Shown here one piece after another: positions 55,284-64,000 of a stretch of DNA of 64,000 nucleotides. Numbering within the stretch: position 1 is the first letter of the stretch; each line of letters opens with the position of its first letter. A program made the position numbers and the translations under genes. A model generated the notes under the pieces. The model saw only the letters and a list, made by a program, of their open reading frames with translations, did not search any database and was not told the DNA's origin. This DNA is from Psilocybe azurescens (Eukaryota > Basidiomycota > Agaricomycetes > Agaricales > Agrocybaceae), in the NCBI GenBank assembly GCA_023853785.1, contig JAJIRX010000223.1, forward strand, positions 53,094-117,093, in the 5' to 3' direction.

Positions 55284-57800
55284 AATGACAGTGATAGTGT
55301 CAGAGAAAGTTGAAGCGGAGTCATAGATACGCACATTACTATCCTTCCAGGAAATCTGGGCCTTCAATTCCGTCAGCCCAAATGATAATATTATATCATA
55401 CAACACTTGGTAGTACACCGGCCCAGAGTTGCACCGGAAGTGAGGGCGCATAGGAAGCTTCAACATATCGGCCGTCACGAGGCAAAGAGTAGAGTACATA
55501 TCTAGAGTCTATGTTCAGCTGTGATGATGATAAGGAGTCGTAAAGTCTCACCTGGATCTTCATCTACCTAGCGGGGTTTACTTTTAGTTCCACGATAACA
55601 TCGTATTTTTGAAGTCACGGATTGAAGCTTTGACGCATCCTCTGACTGACGACAATAGGAATCTCTGTAATCCTCGACCTCAGAAACCTTGGTATTCTTA
55701 AATTGCGATGATCGTCGTTCATTGTCAAAAATGTGCTCTTCGATTACATGGCAATTACATACCTTTAGAAGAATGACATCTAATGCTCCAGAAATCAGAG
55801 TACGGCCATCCAGCTGAATAAATTTTTGGGCCGAGCGTGCGATATGTTCGGGATCCTTAGGATTGAATAAAGGACACAAATTGGTACCATAGGCATATTT
55901 TCACACTCTTTCGCCTACAAAATGGTCCAGATAGAAGGAAACAGCGCCATCTGCCGCAGCCTTGTTCCTTTCATGACAGTTAGCACACAAACACCATAAT
56001 CGATATACGACAGATACGCACACATGGCGGTCAGGGCGGCATATATCCAGGGTATCATCAGAGAGCCTGGCCTTCAGGTTCACGAATAGCCAGTCGCTGG
56101 CCGCAAAGCCGCCGACAAGAAAGACAGACTGAACCACAATAATGTTTTGTCGTTCAATGTATCCATCTCAGCGATGAGTGGTGGAATATAACTCACCGCA
56201 ATTTGAGTCTTTGAATCCGCACGCTGTTTCTCGATCGATTCCACTATACATTGGATGGATGGTTCAAAGAAGGAAGCTACATCGGAGCTAGATCAGATAA
56301 CTGTCGCTCAGCGAAAAGATGAGCTCATAAACTTATGGCACTCACTCAGGTAATTTGAGTTGTCCACATCGAATATTCAGTAAAGGGTCTCTGTCCCCAC
56401 GCCTTCCAAATTTGATGTACTGCGCGTCGTCGTCGTTGTGGAATCTGAGCTTGGTTCTCTTGTCAAAAGATTCAGTCATGTTCGGGATATCATCTATAAA
56501 GCGAGAGTTCTCCAAAAGGTCTGTGATATTGAAAAAATATGGGTAAATACATGATAGTAAGGAATGTTTAAGCCACTGACCCTCGAGGTAATTCCTCGCA
56601 TTGCTGGTCACGAAGACCGACCCTTGAAAATGGCCTGTAGTAAAAGAAACAGCTCGTAAGAAAGTTGGATTGTGAACATCGTTCCAGAAGTCATACACTC
56701 TGGAGCAACCACTTCTTCGAACGATTGTGTATCTTGGTTTGTTTATGCGCTGTGATATCGACGGCGCCTCCACCTGCATCAACAATGAAGATGCCCTTTC
56801 CTTGTTATGAATAACCTAGGTGGCGGGTCCATTGTGCGATGACGGACGAAGCTCACCTCCATAGCGTGGGTCGCCAATCTCTCCTGAATACAGAAGTGTA
56901 AGCTGGCCTCGCCCTCTGTAACAAATGAGAGACGCTGCTGCCCAGCCGGACTATTCGGAATCAAGCCCGCCCTTACTGCAGCACACCGCATCTGGCTCTG
57001 CTGAGTTCCTTCCCAGCTGTTCGGATGTGTGAGCACAAAGTCGGTGCGGGTTTCGAGATTCTGCCACATGTCGGCGCCGTTGGGGTAGCGCAGAAAGTCG
57101 GCGAAGACGTCTATGACCGTCTTCCCTTTGGGAAGAGGTGGGATGGCGTGGCTGGCAATCAACGCAGAGCTGGGGCTTTGGGGGCGCAAGTGAAGTTTGA
57201 ACCTGAAAGACCAAAGCACAAGGGTAAAAAATGCACAATCTTTTGGAAGAATAAAGAGAACTTGCCATTCTGCCTTTGTCCATTCTTCGTCTTCAGCATC
57301 AGCTTCGATGCCTTCTCGCTTCGCTTCTGCACCCACAGCGCGCAGTCCTCCGTGTTTATCGTAGTGGATAATTGTGGGTATCTTGGAGTTACCACCAACA
57401 TGGTCCTCAGCGGGGAACCTGCGTTTCAATGCATCGTGAATGGACCTGACGTGAAAGGGCAAGTTGGAACAAAATATACACACCTTGTTACCGATCGAAT
57501 CTCAGCGACTTCTCCCAGATTAAGAATACTGCCAAGCAGAACCCAGTGTTCAGATGAAAGATTAAGGAGTAGATATCGCACTAACCTGGATGAGATGCCG
57601 CTGAAAGTAGTCTTAACGTCAAAGGCGAGGACAAGCTTGCGTTGGGTGCCGCTGTAAGGCTGCCTGGTTGATATAACTCGACAAAGAGATGAGTCCAGTA
57701 AAATAACAGGTATTTGTGTATCTGTGCGATTTATATGCCCGCGGTGAGACATAACTGGCCATCCAGAAACTTTGGATCTGCGGTTTCCATGAATTTCCAA
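55284..57800 (-). CDS. Hsp70-like ATPase, uninterrupted copy
   Basis: An actin-fold ATPase of the fungal Hsp70-like group. Minus-strand blocks: RQPYSGTQRKLVLAFDVKTTFSGISS (57,660-57,590), SILNLGEVAEIRSV, DHVGGNSKIPTIIHYDKHGGLRAVGAEAKREGIEADAEDEEWTKAEW (57,405-57,265), FKLHLRPQSPSSALIASHAIPPLPKGKTVIDVFADFLRYPNGADMWQNLETRTDFVLTHPNSWEG, GEASLHFCIQERLATHAME, GIFIVDAGGGAVDIT, QSVFLVGGFAASDWLFVNLKARL (56,130-56,060), MCPLFNPKDPEHIARSAQKF and GLTELKAQISWKD near the end. At least six introns are needed. Oddities: the phosphate-1 loop is DVKTT where DLGTT is expected, 13 residues before PNGADMW are missing, and the start matching MPTRQ in the other copy is ATA here, so translation would have to begin upstream (57,800, MEIHGNRR). 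Catalysis is doubtful. It diverges from the coiled-coil gene across about 560 bp. Confidence 0.7.
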
Positions 57801-58359
57801 GCACGATCGGCTACGATGATATCATTGTACATACCTGCAACATGTTCGCGTTAGCAACTTTGTTCCAAAGACCAGTGCATACAGCTTTCATTCTCTCCTT
57901 CAGAATCCCCGTCTTCGTTTCCAAGTCCCAGTATCGTATTTTTGCATGACGCATGTGTAGTACCGTGACACTCAAATTGAAAGGAGGATGCAGGAAACAA
58001 CGGAGTCTACGGAGAAGATGCAACAACGCGCGACGCGGGACTGAACTGTGACGTAGCGTGATTTCCCACACAATGCACTCAATATCGAAGTCGTAACTGC
58101 TAACTCGTCTGTTTCTGGACGGGGCTCTTGGACCGGCGTCAGAGGTATTAGCAGTCAAAGAGTTGGTTAGTGAACTTCCCTGAATCCTGAGCGCTTAGCC
58201 GGAAAATACATCTGAATCCGAAATTTTTCAAAACAATCATCCCAGTTTTTGTGATCAGGTACAACAAATATTGAGACACCAAAATAACCTACACAACTCG
58301 AACAAAATCCCGAAACATGGATCAAAGGCGAGACTGCCACGAACAGCATTGACGGTTCG
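57801..58359. promoter_or_regulatory. Shared upstream region of the divergent Hsp70-like and coiled-coil genes
   Basis: Both genes point away from this stretch. The part beyond 58,053 is conserved with 1,418-1,704, and the part before about 58,040 with about 6,660-6,800 (GCATCTTCTCCG, TTTCCTGCATCCTCC). No TATA box or binding site can be named with confidence. Confidence 0.4.
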
Positions 58360-59884
58360 ATGATCTTGTCGATAGCGAATAAAGTTACCTCGATTTTGCA
58401 GTCTAGCAGCCAGGAACCCAGCGACGTACAACCGACAGGACAGCCAGGACAGAACGTTTGGGTTCAACACGACAAATCCCCAGATCTCGAGCCGAACGCT
58501 AACATAACACACACCCATCTCGAAGGTGGCCAGGCAACCGATAATAGCATACCGGTGGCTATAGAAGTAAACGATGCAAATTTGAGGTGGAAAGACGAAG
58601 TAGAGAAGTCCCGTGAATTAGCTCGGTAAGTCGAGCGATTGAAAAGGTTGTTGCACTTGACAAGGGATGAACTGAATTCAATGAAAGAGAAATTGAAACA
58701 CTCAAACGGGACACTCAAGAATTGTGACAGCTACTTGCACAGAAATATAAAGGAAGCACGTCGCCGGACAGAGGCCGCGCAACAGCAGACACGGGAATAC
58801 AGAGAACATATCCACATGAAGGACCAAGAGAACGCCTTTTTCCAAGAAAACTACGCGCATCTGGATCCAAAGTCAATGAGATGGCGAGGTTATTGCAGGG
58901 ACCAAATGGTGAGCTCAAGGGGGTCCACACGTTCTTGATCACATCCGACCAGTACTCTGGCGCCGATATCATCCAAATGGTCGACGCGTTGAATGTCGGC
59001 ATTTGCCAGCTTGCTACTTTTGTAGTTGAACTGATTGAGGATGAGACGATGTCGGTCAGCTATGAAGAGCGTACCCGGAAGCTGAAAACTTGTCAGCACC
59101 CTTTGAAAACAGTTTCCGACACAATCGGGACAAAGTTATGCACACATCTTGCCAACAAATTCACCCGAGTCCGAACAGAAGAAGATCCTCTACCGCTGCA
59201 ACTAGCAATCCAAAGTTATTTGACGAATTGGTGCACACAAAGAATGTCTGTCCTTCCTGTAGAACTACAGAAGTCAGTCTTTGACGACTTATACGAGAGG
59301 ATAAAATCACCCGGTATGTCGCCAAATATATGCTGTTGCGTCTTTGATATTCTGACGGCAAAGTAGAGGGTCAAGCAGTGTCGCGAAGATGGAGAGCCAT
59401 GACAAGTGCCCAGATACAAGATCCCGACAGTAAAGGGGTCGTCGAGGCCACAGCAAGACCATCCATTTTTTGATATACCTGTGCAGCTGGTCCTCTTCGG
59501 GCGCACAGTCGCATAAGTCGATGACGGCTATAGAAAATAAGTTATTTGTCACCATAAAGCAGAGCGCCCATTTGAAGAAGTCGATCCATCAAGGGATAAC
59601 GACGCTGAACTGCTGACGTGGAAATTGATTTTCATTCACAATCCGAAAGATTCATTTGACGGCGACGCCATGGACAACAGCTACAGCGATGGTGTCAGCG
59701 ATTCTGTGGAGTGCGACGACGGGAAAGAAGCCACGCACTTTGTACAGTCGGAATGGGCCTGCGGAAGTCCGTGAGAAATAAGGGAGAGCCACTAGATTCT
59801 CATATGAATGTGCTCCTGAAACCCAAAGTCGCGTTGAGCTCGGTTTTGGACGATCCCGTGGGTAGTGACGACAATGCATATCAG
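58360..59884 (+). CDS. Coiled-coil protein of unknown function, uninterrupted copy
   Basis: The first exon reads MILSIANKVTSILQSSSQ...LEPNANITHTHLEGGQATDNSIPVAIEVNDANLRWKDEVEKSRELAR and ends at GTAAGT (58,626). After an intron of about 40 bp the frame is DELNSMKEKLKHSNGTLKNCDSYLHRNIKEARRRTEAAQQQTREYREHIHMKDQENAFFQE, a long heptad-like coiled coil. It is followed by MARLLQGPNGELKGVHTFLITSDQYSGADIIQMVDALNVGICQLATFVVELIEDETMS. A frame change near 58,880 separates these two parts (one base off, MRWRGYCR versus MARLLQG). A likely intron GTATGTCGCC...AAGTAG (59,313-59,366) leads to a last part that includes IHNPKDSFDGDAMDNSYSDGVSDSVECDDGK. The start codon is uncertain. No enzyme motif is seen. Confidence 0.6.
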
Positions 59885-61297
59885 ACTACTTGAGGTGTTG
59901 AGATGGCGGATGTTGGACGAGCTTGAGTTCGACGAGGTGAATGCGGACTTTTTGCATTTTTTTTTCATCTTTCTTCTGTTCCTGTTGAGAGAAACGAATG
60001 TCAACCTTGTGAGGATTATGATATGATGCTCTCCCGAGGAAATTGACATACCCCACTTGCGTTTAAAGCGAGCCAAAACCGAACTTGGTTTGCCCGCTTT
60101 CAACTCTGCTTGAGCCTCCATTAATTCAACAGAAGCAAGCAACATCATAGTGAAGTGGATCTAAGATGGCCTGAGCATTCTTGGACGAGAGTTGCTGTGA
60201 GCACGACGTGTTAAGTTTTCCTCCCATGTATTCTGTAGCGATGGTGTTATCTCCTCGCATAACCTAATGTCGAGAGGGTGATGATGTTAAATGGTTTGGA
60301 GACCTGAAATCGATGGGACATATGCCAGTCTGCGTAAATTAGATAAAAACTCACCTTTGTTTTGAGAGAAACAAGGTAACGGGGTATTTTTGCCCACAAT
60401 CCCACCGACTGTAGAATAAAGATGTAGAACGACAATAAAACCATAACAATGCCGACTCGACCTCAAAGAATCGGCCCGATGACGTGAGCATGTTGTGGGC
60501 GCGACTGCATCCTGGGGTAGATGTTTTCAGATGATGCGAGCAGCGAATCCCTTCGGATCTTGTTGTCAATGTCAGTGAGAACTTGTCGCTTTGTGTAGCT
60601 CTCTGGCAGGACAATCGGTCAACATCTGAACATAAGTCAAGGTGACGGTAAGTCGGATAAGATCAATTGAAAACACTGCCTCACCAATCAATTCAGAATC
60701 TTGTGAGCTTGATCAGAACGATAGGCAAAAGTTTAACTATTCTTAACCAATTCATCTCTCAAAGCAATATTCAGGTCAAAAGTAAATCTGTAGGGGAGAA
60801 AGCAAGAGAGAAGTCTTGAACTCGTGGCGGTTCTTGCCATCAATTTATTTCCACGGCAGGACTGGGGTTGGCTGCGGGATCAATCTGTAGACCGCCTAAC
60901 CCATACATACACCACCCATGGCAGAAAGATATTCGTGGAACATATGCTCAAGTGCTTAAGCGCCGACACAATACCTGCTAAGGCTGCATTACTGCGAGTA
61001 AGTGTTTGATTGTTTTAAAGGTTCAGATTCTGATGTCCATCAGCGTTTCAACTTTCAAAGACAACCTTCGCCGAAAATGGTGATAATATGACAGGCGATT
61101 CTGGAAGTATGCGGTGTACCAGGAACTCAAGGCTTCAGGGACCAAGGCAGCTGCGAAGAGTAGTAACGATATCGCCGATCCACCTGGTGATAAATGCTAT
61201 TGAAGGGAATGTCAGATGTTCTCGTAACCTATCGCGAGGGGTTAATAAGATATCTCCAGTTCGTTGACGGTTCCACTTTCCTTTGACTTTTGAGCTC
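59885..61297. other. Spacer without a confident gene
   Basis: Up to about 60,250 it aligns with 5,830-6,230 beyond the coiled-coil gene copy. From there to 61,297 only short frames exist (the longest about 87 codons) and none is recognised. Confidence 0.45.
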
Positions 61298-64000
61298 ATG
61301 AGCGATCTGTTACTTGCAGCAGACCATGACCTCCATCATGACTCTGAAATCCCTCCGATATTCTCCCCAGCGGAGGACTATTCACCAAGACACGTCTGGG
61401 AGGATACTATTTCCCGATCCGTCGCAGAAATCACACAAGAACAGCTGTGGAACGGACTGTCATCGCTATACAATTCGAATGAACACATGAAAGATGATGC
61501 TGCGGCACTAGATCCTTCTTCAAAGAGAGGCGAGCTTGGTGGAGACCCGACAAGTGCAGAGATTTTGGATAATCTTCTTGACACCTTCATGAATGGGGCG
61601 AACAAAATTCTAGACGAATTGACGATCATTGGGAATTCCCATCCCATCCTCGCAGGTACGTACCCCTCTCAATTAGAAGTGCAAACTGTTGTTCATGAGA
61701 ACTGTATGTTCAGCTGCCATTTACGCGTTCCACGAAGTTATCAAGCTGGACATTGCGAGGAGGGAGAACAACAAGAAGGTCCTTGTGGTGGTATTGGAGA
61801 TGCAGAACATGTTGGGTCCGATGTTCCAGTGCGTATCAACCATCATTAGCATGTCGAGAGGAAGTCACAATATTCGTCTCTGGTATAGGTTACGAAATCT
61901 CGATCACAAACATATGCCCGACCAAGAGCGGCAGTTTCATGAGAACAGATTGAAGGAGCTAGTCGAGGTCATCACGCAAGATATCAAAGTGTGTCGAAGT
62001 GATATTACTCATTTCATGAACCGCAAATTCGTCTGTAAGCGCACTTTACATTTACTTAGTTATCAGCCACTGATGTACGATACAGATAAGCTGGTACTGG
62101 CCAAAGGCTACGAGAAAAAGTTTGCCACCCATATAGAGACATTCCTGCGCCGTCGTTCCGAACTCCAATCCATCATCTCTGAATATGTCGCAGTTGGCAT
62201 TAGCTCGGCTAGCATCGCCCTCGCTGAGATCGGGAAGAAAGTGGACATTGCAGATGATAAGTTGGATAGAATAACGGCTGTCCTATTCCGAAATCTCGAT
62301 ACGCCACGCGAGAAGGACGTCTTCAGGTTCATGCAACAGCACGGAGGACCAGAGAAATGTGTCAGCGACCTTGACCTCCTTCCTAAACTCATCTCAAAGG
62401 CGGGCCAATCGCCCAAAACCGGAAAGGCCGTCGTTTCTAATCGGGCTGAACTCGAAGATCTGCGGAAGGAGCTGAGCGAGGCTCTGAACGAAGACTTGGA
62501 TAAGGTCTTGGGCAAGCACTTTCTTCGGTTTGAGAAGGTTCTTCAAGTGCAGAGTAACAACATTAAGCGCATGGCGTCACATCTAGAGAACCAGGGACTC
62601 TTGATGCAAACTCAGTCTTCGAAGTTGGGGCGGATCCTGGATACAGTGACCACGATCATGGTGCTCGAAGAAGGAAAATACAAACCGAAGGCTGTCAAAC
62701 TCAAGGATCCTGTATGGGCATTTTTTTATTTGAAAACTCTGTACTGACAACATCTTCAGGAAATACATCGTGTGTGGACTCAAATGGTACTTTTCTTGTT
62801 TTATTCAAAACCCGAGCTGATTCAATCAACCATTTCCCAGAACCTCAACAGTGTCGTAAAAGCCAAGGTCTTTGTGTTGACCTTCCGCGATCATGTTCGC
62901 CTTGACCGCTCGACGGCTGTTACTCCAACACCATCAGTAGCTTCACTACATGAAGACGATATGGATTTTCAATCGTTTATGTCTCCGGCTCAGTCTTACC
63001 ATTCAGAGACCAACCATCCTATTCTACGTCCTCCCATGACACTGACGGAGTCAACGAGAGACTTTCATACACTTCAGCTCGCTATGAACTCAATTGAGGC
63101 AGATGAGTCATCTATGATATTAGAGTCGCCTCTGGAATTGAATGGCCTGAATATGGATGTTGAAATAACGACCAGCGCTGCGGACGCAGAGGACGAAGAT
63201 GCAGCCTCTGGCACTGAGAGCATGGCCAACACACCAAAGCCCACACTACACTTGGCTGTGACAGACGCAGACCCCAATGCCTTCCAATCTCTCGCGAACC
63301 TTCCTGAAGCACGACCATACCCACAAAGACACCGGTCAACTATGACTTCGAAGGTCTCTATGGAGTCGGACGAGTGGGTGCTCGAATACATCGACGCTGC
63401 GTATGTCAAGCCGATCGTGGAGGCTATAGATGAGGATGGATCAGGCTTTATCAGCGCTCAAGAGGCGAATAGGTTCGCTCTTGCTCGCCCGGACGGAATG
63501 AGGTGATTCTGTTTTGTTCATCTTTATGGTTCAGGAGCTGATTAATCCGAGTAGTCTTTTACATTGGATCGCATATTGGGCTGCTGGTATGTCGGGATTG
63601 ATACCTAACTATTAGAATGACATATCTGATTTGGTTACTGAAGGATGGCATATCAACATCACCAAATACCAGAAAGATATCTACACCGTGTTACTTCAAA
63701 TCAGCGACATCGCTCCACATGTCCTTACCACAAACCGTGTATATGTAGACGATTATCTCGATGTTCCTGTCCTGACGCGTTTGGACGCCCTCTTGCGCTC
63801 GATAAGGCCTGTCCCAGAGAATGCAAAGAAGGACCATAACTTAATCGAAGTTGCAAATACAGTGGCGTCTTTGCAGATGGAAAGATTAAAGACGAACCTT
63901 AGTGATATGGGCCACGTCATCGAGTCTAGTCTTGATGCTGTGACTATCGCTGGTGGAAGCTTTAGAGTTGAAACAGTAGGTTTTTCTTGTGCTCATTCTT
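61298..64000 (+). CDS. Large EF-hand protein, 5' part (continues beyond the window)
   Basis: A long fungal protein with one clear calcium-binding site. It starts MSDLLLAADHDLHHDSEIPPIFSPAEDYSPRHVWEDTISRSVAEITQEQLWNGLSSLYNSNEHMKDD. It continues through an intron (GTACGTACCC...TTCAG at 61,654) into AAIYAFHEVIKLDIARRENNKKVLVVVLEMQNMLGPMF, a helical block RQFHENRLKELVEVITQDIKVCRSDITHFMNRKFV, a second intron (GTAAGCGC...TACAG near 62,035-62,088) and DKLVLAKGYEKKFATHIETFLRRRSELQSIISEYVAVGI. A Ser/Thr-rich linker precedes DEWVLEYIDAAYVKPIVEAIDEDGSGFISAQEANRFALARP (63,370-63,500), whose loop DEDGSGFISAQE has all EF-hand ligand positions. After two more introns LLHWIAYWAAGWHINITKYQKDIY follows. The frame is undamaged to the window end. 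Confidence 0.8.

Noticed and set aside
57025..57657. A 210-codon plus-strand frame
   Set aside because: It is antisense to Hsp70-like exons whose domain motifs are clear on the minus strand.

Overview
The window looks like a repeat-dense accessory region of a filamentous fungus, most likely an agaricomycete (Basidiomycota). The host-type genes are split by short GT-AG introns of about 40-70 bp. They belong to families typical of that group: Hsp70-like ATPases lacking the usual C-terminus, a DUF2235 hydrolase, a C2/NACHT/ankyrin NLR-type gene, TPR proteins and an EF-hand protein. There are no bacterial operons, rRNAs or CRISPR arrays. The taxon is an inference from gene families and intron style, not from a marker gene.

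Left part, 1-33.3 kb. An Hsp70-like gene and a neighbouring coiled-coil gene have been taken apart by mobile DNA. The Hsp70 copy survives in three pieces (6,990-9,379; 28,651-28,699; 170-613 on the other strand). It was hit by two Helitron-like elements, E1 and E2, that landed 5 bp apart, and by a Tc1/mariner element, which was itself hit by a 2,611-bp hAT-like element. E2 contains further nesting: a hAT-like element at 16,215-27,646 holds another at 18,004-27,482, which holds a decayed autonomous Helitron (18,140-24,216) followed by a shorter relative (24,227-26,735). Two 2,611-bp hAT-like copies (1,962-4,572 and 29,776-32,386) sit in opposite orientation. Their 8-bp flanks show that the right copy is a recombinant, and a segment of the coiled-coil gene is present in inverted orientation at both ends of the region. 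This looks like an inversion with inverted duplication at its breakpoints.

Middle part, 33.3-48.5 kb. This holds inverted ~1-kb duplicates (33.4-34.5 and 45.2-46.3 kb), another hAT-like element carrying a ~103-bp minisatellite, an AT-rich gene-poor stretch, a minus-strand NLR-type gene (C2-like domain, NACHT ATPase, about 19 nearly identical ankyrin repeats; several frameshifts) and a TPR relic.

Right part, 48.5-64 kb. This is the most gene-like sector: a multi-exon DUF2235 hydrolase, a 1.6-kb palindromic CACTG element, a frameshifted TPR gene, the uninterrupted second copies of the Hsp70-like and coiled-coil genes as a divergent pair, and the 5' part of a large EF-hand protein that runs off the window.

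The uninterrupted right-hand copies serve as empty sites, so many element boundaries and target-site duplications could be read directly. At least five hAT-like insertions have matching 8-bp duplications or a recombinant of them, and each element carries its own short motif repeated just inside both ends. The NLR, Hsp70-like, TPR and DUF2235 genes are all families linked to fungal stress or non-self responses, so the locus may be a fast-evolving accessory cluster; that is inference.
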